The notes under the pieces are model-generated. The model was not told the DNA's origin. It ran no database searches and was given only the letters and a program-made list of their open reading frames with translations. From NCBI RefSeq assembly GCF_003851545.1, contig NZ_BHVX01000001.1:310001-374000 (forward strand): a stretch of 64,000 bases of DNA. Direction: 5' to 3'. The stretch is from Ralstonia sp. SET104 (lineage in GTDB: Bacteria; Pseudomonadota; Gammaproteobacteria; Burkholderiales; Burkholderiaceae). A program made the translations under genes and the position numbers. Position 1 is the stretch's first letter, and each line of letters starts with the position of its first letter. Of this stretch, positions 16,612-25,013 are shown in pieces.

Positions 16612-17397
16612 ATGACGTCTCACGCGGCTCTCACGGGCCTGATCAATTTGCTGCTCGGCATGGGCCTTGGTGTGGCGGGCGGTTTGCTCGGCATTGGCGG
16701 CGGCCTGATCGCCATTCCTGTGCTCGGCTACCTGTACGGTATGGATCAGCATCTGGCGCAAGGCACCGCGCTGGTGATGATCGCGCCCAATGTGCTGATC
16801 GGCTTTTGGCGATATCACCAGCGGCATCCGGTGCATCTGCGTTCGGTCGCGCTGATCTGCGTGTTCTCGATGGCGGCGACCTACGTTGCTGCGCGTTTTG
16901 CAGCGGGGCTGGATGCTCACCTCTTGCATACGGCGTTTGCCGTGTTCCTCATCGTGCTGGCGGCCTACTTTGCTTCGCAGCTCAAAGAGAAGCGCAATGC
17001 TGCTTCCGACGCTTCACACGCTGCCCCGCACGCCATGCCCGTGGCCGCGCTGCCATTGATGGGTATTGCCAGCGGGGCGATGTCGGGCATCTTCACCGTG
17101 GGCGGCGGGTTGGTGGTCGTGCCCGCGCTGGTGACGTTTTTCGGCATGCCGCAAACGCGCGCGCAAGGCATGGCGCTTGCGCTGGTCGTGCCGGGCACGT
17201 TCATCGCGCTGGCCACGTATGCACATGCGGGCCACGTGGATTGGTGCACGGGCATTCCGCTGGCGGTGGGCGGCATTGTCAGCGTGTCGTGGGGCGTGAC
17301 GCTGGCGTATCGGTTTTCAGCACGGCGGCTGCGGCTGGCGTTTTGCGCGGTGCTGCTGGGTACGGCGCTGATGATGTTGCTGGTCAAGCCGGCCTGA
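16612..17397 (+). CDS. TauE/SafE family sulfite or organosulfonate exporter
   Basis: The 261-residue inner-membrane protein has about eight segments and two homologous halves, each with the family signature: GGLLGIGGGLIAIPVLGYLYG near residue 22 and SGIFTVGGGLVVVPALVTFFG near residue 156. The family exports small sulfur-containing anions; the actual substrate is unknown here. The gene at 17417 begins 20 bases after its stop on the same strand, so the two may be co-transcribed. Confidence 0.85.
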   Translation: MTSHAALTGLINLLLGMGLGVAGGLLGIGGGLIAIPVLGYLYGMDQHLAQGTALVMIAPNVLIGFWRYHQRHPVHLRSVALICVFSMAATYVAARFAAGLDAHLLHTAFAVFLIVLAAYFASQLKEKRNAASDASHAAPHAMPVAALPLMGIASGAMSGIFTVGGGLVVVPALVTFFGMPQTRAQGMALALVVPGTFIALATYAHAGHVDWCTGIPLAVGGIVSVSWGVTLAYRFSARRLRLAFCAVLLGTALMMLLVKPA

Positions 17398-17416
17398 TAT
17401 CGACCTGATTTTTGAC

Positions 17417-18226
17417 ATGGACACCTTTGACGACGATCTGACGCAATTTGCCGCCCACGGTGCTGAACCGCTGCCGGCCGCCGCCAAGCAAGGCCATGTC
17501 GAGCACGACGGCGCCCGCATCTGGTATGCCGCTTTCGGCAGCGGAACGCCCGTGATCCTGCTGCATGGCGGGCTCGGTCACGGCGGCAACTGGGGGTATC
17601 AGGTTCCGGCGCTCATGGCCGCCGGCTACCGCCCGATCGTCGTCGACAGCCGCGGGCACGGCCGCAGCACGCGCGACTCACAGCCTTACGCTTACACGCG
17701 CATGGCTTCCGATGTGCGGGCGGTCATGGACGCGCTCGGCATCGGCCGCGCAGCCCTCATCGGCTGGAGCGACGGCGCTTGCGTTGCGCTCACCCTGGCC
17801 ATGCAGTCACCGGAGCGTGCCACTGGCGTGTTCTTCTTTGCCTGCAACATGGACCCGAGCGGCACCAGGCCTTTTCAGCCCGCGCCGGTTATCGACCGTT
17901 GCTTCAGTCGCCACCAAAAGGATTACACCGCGCTGTCATCCACACCGGGCGATTTTGATGCGTTTGTTGGAGCCGTCACGGAAATGATGCAGACGCAGCC
18001 GAATGCCACGGTCGCGGAACTGGCGGCGATTTGCGTGCCGGTGACCATCGCGCAGAGCGAGCACGACGAGTTCATCCGGCCCGAGCACGCGCACTATCTG
18101 GCGCGGACCATTCCTGACGCGCGGCTTGTATTGTTGCCGGGCGTGAGCCATTTCGCGCCGTTGCAGCGGCCGGCGTTGTTCAACGATGCCGTGCTTACGT
18201 TCTTGCGCGGACTTGCACAGCGGTAG
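17417..18226 (+). CDS. alpha/beta hydrolase
   Basis: The product has 269 residues with the alpha/beta hydrolase layout. VILLHGGLGHGGNW carries the oxyanion HGG near residue 52. The nucleophile elbow is GWSDGA near 118, the acid is in SEHDEF and the base is the H of GVSHFAPL near 250. No signal peptide is present. It could be an esterase or C-C hydrolase; the sequence does not fix a substrate. Two inverted DnaA boxes follow its stop. Confidence 0.85.
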   Translation: MDTFDDDLTQFAAHGAEPLPAAAKQGHVEHDGARIWYAAFGSGTPVILLHGGLGHGGNWGYQVPALMAAGYRPIVVDSRGHGRSTRDSQPYAYTRMASDVRAVMDALGIGRAALIGWSDGACVALTLAMQSPERATGVFFFACNMDPSGTRPFQPAPVIDRCFSRHQKDYTALSSTPGDFDAFVGAVTEMMQTQPNATVAELAAICVPVTIAQSEHDEFIRPEHAHYLARTIPDARLVLLPGVSHFAPLQRPALFNDAVLTFLRGLAQR

Positions 18227-18264
18227 GCCGCGGCCGAGCGCATTTGCGCAACACAGACACTGCG

Positions 18265-18303
18265 CGTTATCCACAGAAACAGTGGGTAAGCCTGTGGATA
18301 ACG
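18265..18303. promoter_or_regulatory. inverted pair of perfect DnaA boxes
   Basis: TTATCCACA occurs at 18267-18275 and its exact inverse TGTGGATAA at 18293-18301, separated by 17 bases. The match extends to CGTTATCCACAG / CTGTGGATAACG, a 12-bp inverted repeat. Each half is a consensus DnaA box. The site lies between two convergent genes, where it could bind DnaA or form a hairpin in RNA. No AT-rich unwinding region, dnaA or dnaN is nearby, so it is not an origin on this evidence. Confidence 0.7.
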
Positions 18304-18362
18304 ACGCGCGACCGCGATGCGACGCGGTTCGCAGCCGATTGCTGACTGCGTAGGCAGACAGC

Positions 18363-18866
18363 TCAGTTGCCCGTATCCGGCGGGCTGTACGTCGCCTTGA
18401 TCGCCTTGTGCCGGGCCTCCATTTCCTGACGCAGTGCGCGGCGCTGCTGAGCCGCCTCGAAGCGCTCTTTTTCTTCAGTGTTGGCGGGCGCCAGCGGCGG
18501 CACGTCGGCCGGTTTGCCGTCGTCATCCACGGCCACCATCGTGAAGTAGCAACTGTTGGTATGGCGCACGATCTGGTTGCGGATGTTTTCGGTCACCACT
18601 TTGATACCGATTTCCATCGACGTGCGACCGGTGTAATTGACCGACGCGAGAAACGTCACCAGCTCGCCTACGTGGATCGGCTGGCGGAACACCACCTGGT
18701 CTACCGACAGCGTTACGACATAGCGGCCGGCATAGCGGCTCGCGCATGCGTATGCGACCTGATCGAGCAGCTTGAGAATATGGCCGCCGTGCACATTGCC
18801 GGAAAAATTGGCCATGTCGGGCGTCATCAGCACGGTCATGCTGAGCTGGTGGGATTGCGTATTCAT
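18363..18866 (-). CDS. acyl-CoA thioesterase (hot-dog fold, YciA/Acot-like)
   Basis: The ATG at 18866 gives 167 residues; the longer frame to 18935 is unlike the family. The sequence NFSGNVHGGHILKLLDQVAY contains the conserved N...GG.....D of hexameric acyl-CoA thioesterases. It is followed by CASRYAGRYVVTLSVDQVVF and GRTSMEIGIKV. The enzyme should hydrolyse acyl-CoA to free acid and CoA in the cytosol. The C-terminal 35 residues are charged and helical (EEKERFEAAQQRRALRQEME). Convergent with the hydrolase gene. Confidence 0.9.
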   Translation of the reverse strand: MNTQSHQLSMTVLMTPDMANFSGNVHGGHILKLLDQVAYACASRYAGRYVVTLSVDQVVFRQPIHVGELVTFLASVNYTGRTSMEIGIKVVTENIRNQIVRHTNSCYFTMVAVDDDGKPADVPPLAPANTEEKERFEAAQQRRALRQEMEARHKAIKATYSPPDTGN

Positions 18867-19040
18867 GGGGGCGTTGAAGCTGGAGGGATGAGGGAAAAAG
18901 CGGGGCGCAGAAATGGGTACGCAGCAGGCGGCCATTGTGCCGTGCTCGACTCACCTTGTGCAGTACTGCGCGAAATTTGATGGCATCGCGCTACAATGCC
19001 CGCTTTCGTGACCACGCTTTCGTCCGACGTTTCTCGTTCA

Positions 19041-19439
19041 ATGCACCGCTTGCTGACCCGCCTCCTGCTCTGGCTGGTTGTCCTGGCACTGCCCCTGCAA
19101 GGGTTTGCCGCGACGGCGATGATGGCGCGCGCCGGTGCAACGGATGATGCGGTGGTTGCTATGACAATGCCTGCGGATGATGGCGCTGTCATGTCCGATG
19201 CCTGCCATGAGCACGAAGAGGCCATGGCCGCTGGCGCTGATACGAAGGCGCCGGCACAGTCACACTGCAAGACCTGCCCGATCTGCGCGGCCTGTTCGCT
19301 CGGTTCGGTCGCCCCCTTGGCCGCCAGCCTTGGTGTGCCACTGATCAAGCTGGCGGCCGTTGCGCCGCGTGGCCTCGCTGTGTCCTTCCGCAGCTTCATC
19401 CCTGAAGCGCTGCAACGCCCACCCTCGATTCGCGTTTGA
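19041..19439 (+). CDS. exported Cys/His-containing protein, first gene of the copper cluster
   Basis: The ATG at 19041 gives 132 residues with a signal peptide ending near FAA (residue 23). The mature part is rich in Met and His early (DACHEHEEAM) and has CKTCPICAACS near residue 80, a potential soft-metal site. It resembles the small DUF2946-type proteins found at the head of copper-resistance clusters. A TACAAT element at 18992-18997 may be its -10 box. The five genes that follow on the same strand concern copper. Confidence 0.6.
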   Translation: MHRLLTRLLLWLVVLALPLQGFAATAMMARAGATDDAVVAMTMPADDGAVMSDACHEHEEAMAAGADTKAPAQSHCKTCPICAACSLGSVAPLAASLGVPLIKLAAVAPRGLAVSFRSFIPEALQRPPSIRV

Positions 19440-19536
19440 CGCCACCAGTCCGTCCATAGAACGGGTCTGGCCTCTGGTTTTACGGCTCCATGTCCGACGT
19501 GCAGCCGTACGTCATCACGCTTGATCGAGGTTTCTC

Positions 19537-19890
19537 ATGCTTTTCATACGATGGTTCGTGGCCGCAGCGCTGTTGGCGCTGGCACCGCCATGGGCATTGG
19601 CGCAGGGCGCGGCGTCTGCGCCACCGGCAACGCCACCTGACCCACTGAATGCGGACGCAGCGGCGCCCGTGGTGTCTGCCCCGCGCACATTCGACAGCTA
19701 CGACGCGTATCGCGATACAGGGCCCGCACCCTGGCGCGAGACCAACGCGGCTGTGAGCCCAAAGCCCGGCGGCCCCGCGCACAGCGGCCATGCGGAGCAC
19801 ACCATGCCAGCAAGCGCCCCTGCCGTTGCCCCCCTCAAACCCCCTCACGAGCCTGCCGGCAATGCCATGCCCGGCATGCACCACCACTGA
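19537..19890 (+). CDS. exported Pro/Ala-rich protein ending in a Met-His motif
   Basis: The product has 117 residues with a signal peptide (1-22, ending ALA-Q). The mature protein is short, proline- and alanine-rich, and largely unstructured in appearance. His and Met residues gather towards the end (HSGHAEHTM, then AMPGMHHH), suggesting copper binding in the periplasm. AGGAGG before the next gene lies right after its stop, so it is probably translated as part of the copper operon. No known family was recognised. Confidence 0.65.
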   Translation: MLFIRWFVAAALLALAPPWALAQGAASAPPATPPDPLNADAAAPVVSAPRTFDSYDAYRDTGPAPWRETNAAVSPKPGGPAHSGHAEHTMPASAPAVAPLKPPHEPAGNAMPGMHHH

Positions 19891-19899
19891 GGAGGCGCC

Positions 19900-21309
19900 A
19901 TGCTCAATACATCCACACGCCGCCTCGCCCTGTGCGCCCTGGCTACTACGCTGCTGCTGGGCGGCTGCGCCACCATCACGCAAGACAGTGGCTTCAAGAC
20001 CGTCGCCGATGTGGCGCGCGACCGGCTTGGCAAAGACGCCACTTGGCAGCGCTCTCCGGAGGCGCGCGACAGCGCCGCCCAGCGCACGCGGGAACTGCTC
20101 GCCCAACCGCTGACGATGGACAACGCCGTGCAGATCGCGCTGCTGAACAACCGTGGCTTGCAGGCGTCGTATGCGGAACTGGGTTTATCCGAAGCGGCAC
20201 TCGTACAGGCCAGTCGCCTTCCAAATCCGGGCTTCAGTTTCAAACGCACGCGCAGCGGCGATGATCTATCGATCGAGCGCACGTTCTCGTTGTCGTTCCT
20301 GAACCTGCTGACGCTGCCAATGGCAACGCGCATCGAAGGCCGCTACTTCGAGCAGACGAAGCTGTTGGTCGCCAACCAGATGCTGCAGGTGGCGGCCGAT
20401 ACGCGTCGTGCATACGTCAATGCCGTGGCGGCGGAGCAGTCCGCACGTTATGCGGAGCAAGTCCAGCAAGCCGCCGAAGCTGGCGCCGAGTTTGCCAAGC
20501 GCCTGGCCGCCGCCGGCAACTTCAGCAAGCTTGATCGCGCACGTGAACACGCCTTCTATGCAGAAGCCACCGCCACCCTCGCGCGCACGCGCCAGCAGGC
20601 GCAGGCCGAGCGCGAGGCGTTGATCCGCCTGCTTGGCGTCTGGGGCTCAGACATCGGCTTCAAGCTGCCCGAACGCTTGCCCGACCTGCCGAAGAATCGC
20701 CCTGATCTGCAGCAGATCGAAGCCTACGCACTGCGCAACCGGCTGGACATTCAGGCGGGCAAGTTGCAGGTCGATGGGCTGGCATCGTCGCTAGGGCTTA
20801 CGCAGGCCACGCGCTTCATCAACGTGCTGGACCTCGGCTACGTGCGCAACAGCAAATCCAGCGCGCCGCGCGAAACGGGCTACGAGATCAGCATCGAAAT
20901 CCCGCTGTTCGACTGGGGTGGTGCACGTGTCGCACGTGCCCAGGCGATCTACATGCAGGCCGCCGATCAGCTTGCCGATACGGCCGTGCGTGCGCGCTCC
21001 GAGGTGCGCGAATCGTACGTGCGTTACCAGACGGCATACGACCTCACACGCCACTACCGCGACGAGGTGGTGCCAGTGCGCAAGACCATCTCCGACGAGA
21101 TGCTGCTGCGCTACAACGGCATGCTCGTGAGCGTGTTCGAGCTACTGGCCGATGCGCGCGAACAGGTGAATGCCGTCAATGGCTACATCGACGCGCTGCG
21201 CGGCTACTGGATTGCGCAGACTGATCTGCAGATGGCGCTGGGCGGCAAGCTGCCGCCAGTCGAGGCCGAAGCACCGGCAGCCGCACCTACTCATCCCCAA
21301 GGACACTGA
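19900..21309 (+). CDS. TolC-family outer-membrane efflux lipoprotein
   Basis: AGGAGG precedes the ATG at 19900; the product has 469 residues. A lipobox LLGGC at residues 21-25 predicts lipid attachment at the outer membrane. Two outer-membrane-efflux repeats follow, with the long helices and the YVRYQTAYDLTRHYRDEVVP segment typical of the second. TolC proteins form a trimeric exit duct that normally works with an RND or MFS pump and an adaptor. Neither is encoded in this cluster. It lies between a Met/His-rich protein and a multicopper oxidase, which suggests copper export. Confidence 0.88.
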   Translation: MLNTSTRRLALCALATTLLLGGCATITQDSGFKTVADVARDRLGKDATWQRSPEARDSAAQRTRELLAQPLTMDNAVQIALLNNRGLQASYAELGLSEAALVQASRLPNPGFSFKRTRSGDDLSIERTFSLSFLNLLTLPMATRIEGRYFEQTKLLVANQMLQVAADTRRAYVNAVAAEQSARYAEQVQQAAEAGAEFAKRLAAAGNFSKLDRAREHAFYAEATATLARTRQQAQAEREALIRLLGVWGSDIGFKLPERLPDLPKNRPDLQQIEAYALRNRLDIQAGKLQVDGLASSLGLTQATRFINVLDLGYVRNSKSSAPRETGYEISIEIPLFDWGGARVARAQAIYMQAADQLADTAVRARSEVRESYVRYQTAYDLTRHYRDEVVPVRKTISDEMLLRYNGMLVSVFELLADAREQVNAVNGYIDALRGYWIAQTDLQMALGGKLPPVEAEAPAAAPTHPQGH

Positions 21310-21311
21310 AC

Positions 21312-22610
21312 ATGGTTTCCCGACGTCAATTTCTCGGCGGCACGGGCGCGGCCATGCTGGGCGCAGCGATGGTCTCGCGCGCTGGCGCCGCCTCGCTGCC
21401 CGAAGCGCCGCTGCAATCGAAGCCCGCCACGCAGCCGCCGCTCGCGCCACCCAATGGCCGACCCTACAACCCCGTCGTCACGCTCAACGGCTGGACGCTG
21501 CCGTGGCGCATGCGCGGTGGGTGGAAGGAGTTCCACCTCGTAGCAGAGCCGGTCGAGCGTGAGTTCGCGCCCGGCATGACAGGCCACCTGTGGGGCTACA
21601 ACGGGCAGAGCCCCGGCCCGACGATCGAATGCGTGGAAGGCGACCGCGTGCGGATCTTCGTGACCAACAAGCTGCCCGAGCACACCACCGTGCATTGGCA
21701 CGGCATGATCCTGCCCGCCGGCATGGACGGTGTGGGCGGTCTCTCGCAGCCGCACATTCCGCCTGGCAAGACCTTCGTCTACGAGTTCGAGATGAAGAAG
21801 TCCGGCACCTTCATGTACCACCCGCATTCTGACGAGATGGTGCAGATGGCGATGGGCATGATGGGCTTTATCGTCGTGCACCCGAAAGACACTGCACAGC
21901 ATCGTGTTGACCGCGATTTCGTGTTCCTGCTCGCGGCCTATGACATTGACCCCGGCTCCTACACGCCGCGCGTGGCCGAGATGACCAACTTCAACATGTG
22001 GACGTGGAACAGCCGCGTCTTCCCCGGCATCGACCCGCTGCCCGTGCGCTTGGGGGACCGCGTGCGCATCCGCATGGGCAATCTCACGATGACCAACCAC
22101 CCGATGCACATCCACGGCCACACCTTCGAGGTGGCAGGCACCGACGGCGGCTGGGTTCAACCCGGCGCGCGCTGGCCGGAGGTGACGGTGGACGTTGCCG
22201 TTGGCCAGATGCGTGCCATCGAGTTTATTGCCGACAACCCCGGCGACTGGGCTTTCCACTGCCACAAGTCGCACCACACGATGAACGCCATGGGGCACAA
22301 CGTGCCGACCATGATCGGCGTGCAGCAGAAAGACCTTGCCAAGAAGATGAACGCGCTGGTGCCTGACTACATGGGCATGGGCGAGGCCGGCATGGCCGAC
22401 ATGGGCGAGATGGAAATGCCGTTGCCCGACAACACGCTGCCGATGATGACGGGCCAGGGCCCGTTCGGCGCCATCGAAATGGGCGGCATGTTCACCGTCA
22501 TGAAGGTGCGCCGCGATCTGCCGCGCAACAGCTACGCCGACCCCGGTTGGTACAGGCACCCCAAAGGCACGGTCGCCTACGAATACACCGGCAGCAGCAT
22601 CGACGACTGA
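21312..22610 (+). CDS. Tat-exported multicopper oxidase
   Basis: The product has 432 residues. SRRQFLGG near residue 3 is a twin-arginine leader. Three cupredoxin-type copper motifs are visible: HWHG near 116, HPH near 172, HPMHIHGH near 267 and HCHKSHH near 313, which together supply the type 1 and trinuclear copper ligands. Between residues 350 and 400 there is a Met-rich stretch (MGMGEAGMADMGEMEM, MPMM-like), typical of Cu(I) oxidases. The likely role is oxidising Cu(I) to less toxic Cu(II) in the periplasm. It starts two bases after the TolC stop. Confidence 0.92.
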   Translation: MVSRRQFLGGTGAAMLGAAMVSRAGAASLPEAPLQSKPATQPPLAPPNGRPYNPVVTLNGWTLPWRMRGGWKEFHLVAEPVEREFAPGMTGHLWGYNGQSPGPTIECVEGDRVRIFVTNKLPEHTTVHWHGMILPAGMDGVGGLSQPHIPPGKTFVYEFEMKKSGTFMYHPHSDEMVQMAMGMMGFIVVHPKDTAQHRVDRDFVFLLAAYDIDPGSYTPRVAEMTNFNMWTWNSRVFPGIDPLPVRLGDRVRIRMGNLTMTNHPMHIHGHTFEVAGTDGGWVQPGARWPEVTVDVAVGQMRAIEFIADNPGDWAFHCHKSHHTMNAMGHNVPTMIGVQQKDLAKKMNALVPDYMGMGEAGMADMGEMEMPLPDNTLPMMTGQGPFGAIEMGGMFTVMKVRRDLPRNSYADPGWYRHPKGTVAYEYTGSSIDD

Positions 22611-22641
22611 ACCTGCATCGAATACGAGACGACATAGATAT

Positions 22642-23130
22642 ATGCAACGCAACCTGATCCATTCCACCTTCCTGGCCGCGCTGATGTCAATGGCCGCCAT
22701 CGCCCACGCATCGGGCAACCACGCGGGCGGCCATGACCACGCAGACAACGCCATCGGAGAACCCGGCGACGCCGCACAGATCATGCGCACCGTGCGCGTA
22801 GACATGGTCGACACCATGCGTTTCACTCCTGCGCAGATCACGGTGGAACGCGGTGAGACGATCCGCTTTGAGGTCATCAACAGCGGCCAGGTGCGGCACG
22901 AGATGACGCTTGGTGCGCCGGCCGACCTCGTCGCCCACGCCGAGCAGATGCGCAAGCACCCCGAGATGGAGCACGCCGACAGTAACGCCGTCACCGTCGA
23001 CCCTGGCCAGCGCGGCGAGATCGTCTGGCGCTTCACGCGCGCCGGCACGGTCGAATTTGCTTGCCTGCAACCGGGCCATTTCGAGGCCGGCATGCGCGGC
23101 GCCGTGCAGGTGCGCGGCGGCAAGTCCTGA
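22642..23130 (+). CDS. periplasmic cupredoxin (blue copper protein, CopI-like)
   Basis: The product has 162 residues with a signal peptide ending near AHA (residue 23). His-rich GNHAGGHDHADN follows. The cupredoxin domain spans about 55-160, with a ligand His in QVRHEMT and the C-terminal loop CLQPGHFEAGM providing Cys, His and Met, the classic type 1 copper set. It probably carries electrons or copper together with the upstream multicopper oxidase. Related small cupredoxins are found in copper-resistance clusters of Cupriavidus and Ralstonia. Confidence 0.85.
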   Translation: MQRNLIHSTFLAALMSMAAIAHASGNHAGGHDHADNAIGEPGDAAQIMRTVRVDMVDTMRFTPAQITVERGETIRFEVINSGQVRHEMTLGAPADLVAHAEQMRKHPEMEHADSNAVTVDPGQRGEIVWRFTRAGTVEFACLQPGHFEAGMRGAVQVRGGKS

Positions 23131-23167
23131 GCTTTCCCCAACCCTCTCTTTCGATAAGGCGCCCCAC

Positions 23168-23494
23168 ATGTCCTTTCGCCACGCCCTGATGCTGACCGCG
23201 CTGCTGACCGGCGCCCCCTTTGTTCACGCTGCTGAAGGTGCTGCTTCTGCACCTGCCGCCACCCACGCTGCGACTCCCATGTCTGAAGGCGAGATCAAGA
23301 AGATCGACACCGCCGCCGCCAAGCTGACCATCAAGCACGGCCCGCTCGACAACCTCGGCATGGGGCCCATGACCATGGTCTTCCGCGTCCAGGATCCGGC
23401 GGTGCTCACCAAGGTGCAGGTCGGCAGCAAGGTGCGTTTTATTGCCGAGAAGGTGAATGGCGCGCTAACGGTGATCGCGCTGCAAGTGCAGTAA
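23168..23494 (+). CDS. cusF: CusF-like periplasmic copper-binding protein
   Basis: The ATG at 23168 opens a 108-residue protein with a signal peptide ending near VHA. The rest is a single CusF-type OB-fold: GEIKKIDTAAAKLTIKHGP supplies the ligand His and MGPMTMVFRV the two ligand Met. The tryptophan that caps Cu(I) in E. coli CusF is replaced by Met or Gly (NLGMGPMTM), which is common in distant homologues. CusF delivers Cu(I) or Ag(I) to an RND pump, but no such pump is encoded nearby. It ends the copper cluster. Confidence 0.85.
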   Translation: MSFRHALMLTALLTGAPFVHAAEGAASAPAATHAATPMSEGEIKKIDTAAAKLTIKHGPLDNLGMGPMTMVFRVQDPAVLTKVQVGSKVRFIAEKVNGALTVIALQVQ

Positions 23495-23820
23495 GCAATA
23501 AGAAGGCAGGGCGGGCTGAGGCCCGCTCATGGTTTCAATGCCGTTGGCGCGGATGGCAGAAAAGTGTGACGCCATGACAACGGCCAATAGGCTGAGGATG
23601 GACTGGTGTGCACCAGCGTGCAGCTTGATCCCAAGAAACGGAATGGGCCGCCAGAGACTTACGGTAAAGTGAGGCCCGCCGCAGATGCGAGTGGCAACCG
23701 GGGTCGAAGCACTGCCTGAAGGGAGAGGCGCGATCGGCAGTACCGTGCGTCAGTGGCGTGCAGAAAGTGGATCTAGCGCCACTTTTCCTGCTTATTGGGG
23801 GCGGGTACTTTTCGTTCGAA
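23495..23820. other. intergenic region after the copper cluster
   Basis: GCGGGC-TGAG-GCCCGC at 23511-23526 forms a short hairpin after the cusF stop but is not followed by a T run, so it is at best a weak terminator. The remainder becomes less GC-rich towards 23820 and must hold the promoter of the glycosyltransferase gene. No other gene was seen. Confidence 0.4.
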
Positions 23821-24870
23821 ATGCGACGCCCTAGGTTCAATTTCCGCGGCTTCTTTTGGTTCATGCGTCATCTCAAATACCGCTTGAGTAGGGTTTCTGC
23901 AAAAAAATTCTGGTATTACTTTTCGAATGCCTCGAGCCATTTTCTGGCTCGCGCTACCAAAAACGGAAGAGCCGAGACACTTCTGAAGAATAAAGGCGGC
24001 CGTGGCGGCATGCAGAATGTATTTGATCGATTGAGTTATTACAACTCCATCTCAGAAACATTTGACCCCAGCGGCAATGCCGTCGAGTATTCAAAATTCT
24101 TGTTGAAATCCTCAACGAGCACCATCGTGAGCAAGGGGTGTGAAATAGGCAGCACCTATTTCTACGATCTTGTTGATCTGATGGACTATTTTGGCCCCGG
24201 CTACAGTTTCGATTACGACTGCGGAGATGTCACTGCCGAGCCGCACTTCCCGGCGTTCGTGAAGAGCCGCCCGATCAAGAGCGCAACCCACAATGGGATT
24301 CTCTTGAAGCTGGACGCCATTCGGCATTTTTCATTGACGCGCGACACGATTGATTTCCGCGACAAGAAACCAATGGCGGTGTTTCGTGGCCCTTGCCATC
24401 AGGAACACCGCAAAGCCTTTGTTGAGCGGTGTCATGATCTGGCAAACGTTAATATTGGCGATACCCGGAAATCCGAGCAGGGGAAAGCGACCTACAAATC
24501 CCCGATGACGATTGCAGAGCAACTGCAATACAAGTTCATTGTAAGCGTTGAAGGAAATGACGTTGCAACCAACCTGAAATGGATCATGTCCTCCAGTTCG
24601 CTTTGTTTTATGAGGCGGCCCCGGTATGAGACGTGGTTCATGGAGGGGCGCCTGATTCCGGGCATTCATTATGTTTTGCTGAAGGATGATTATTCGGATC
24701 TCCAGGAAAAAATGGAGCACTACCGAAAACACCCGGGAGATGCGCTGGCGATCATCCGCAATGCCAATCAATGGGTGGCGCAATTCATGAACCGCGATCA
24801 GGAACGCCTGCTCGGTTTGATGGTGATCGCAAAGTATTTCCGCTTGTCGGGCCAACAGGCGTTTTGGTAA
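23821..24870 (+). CDS. GT90 (CAP10/LpsA-type) glycosyltransferase
   Basis: With the ATG at 23821 the product has 349 residues; in-frame starts at 23758 (GTG) and 23863 are also possible, and none has a clear ribosome binding site. The sequence resembles the lipopolysaccharide-modifying glycosyltransferase family 90: a basic N-terminus, FRGPCHQEHRKAF, a conserved YKSPMTIAEQLQYKFIVSVEGNDVATNLKW region and the acceptor-side WFMEGRLIPGIHYV. It has no transmembrane helix. It probably adds a sugar to LPS or capsule. Codon use is clearly more AT-rich than the neighbours, a sign of horizontal transfer. Confidence 0.78.
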   Translation: MRRPRFNFRGFFWFMRHLKYRLSRVSAKKFWYYFSNASSHFLARATKNGRAETLLKNKGGRGGMQNVFDRLSYYNSISETFDPSGNAVEYSKFLLKSSTSTIVSKGCEIGSTYFYDLVDLMDYFGPGYSFDYDCGDVTAEPHFPAFVKSRPIKSATHNGILLKLDAIRHFSLTRDTIDFRDKKPMAVFRGPCHQEHRKAFVERCHDLANVNIGDTRKSEQGKATYKSPMTIAEQLQYKFIVSVEGNDVATNLKWIMSSSSLCFMRRPRYETWFMEGRLIPGIHYVLLKDDYSDLQEKMEHYRKHPGDALAIIRNANQWVAQFMNRDQERLLGLMVIAKYFRLSGQQAFW

Positions 24871-25013
24871 AGCGCGACCAGGCCAACGCGCACTGCGTTT
24901 GATGTTGCGCAGGCCCGGGGCGGGCGGGGTCTGCAATGCATACGGCGGCGCGTTACACTCGTTCTCTTTCGCTGTCTCCGTACGCCGTTTCCGCCGTTTC
25001 CGCCCTTTTCGCC

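Noticed and set aside
18265-18303. The DnaA boxes as a replication origin
   Set aside because: Only two boxes, no AT-rich unwinding element, no dnaA, dnaN or repA/parAB genes nearby.
21291-23252. A 653-codon open frame antisense to the multicopper oxidase and cupredoxin genes
   Set aside because: It is His/Arg/Gly-rich without domain signatures, and the plus strand carries unmistakable copper proteins. It is a shadow frame caused by high GC at third positions.
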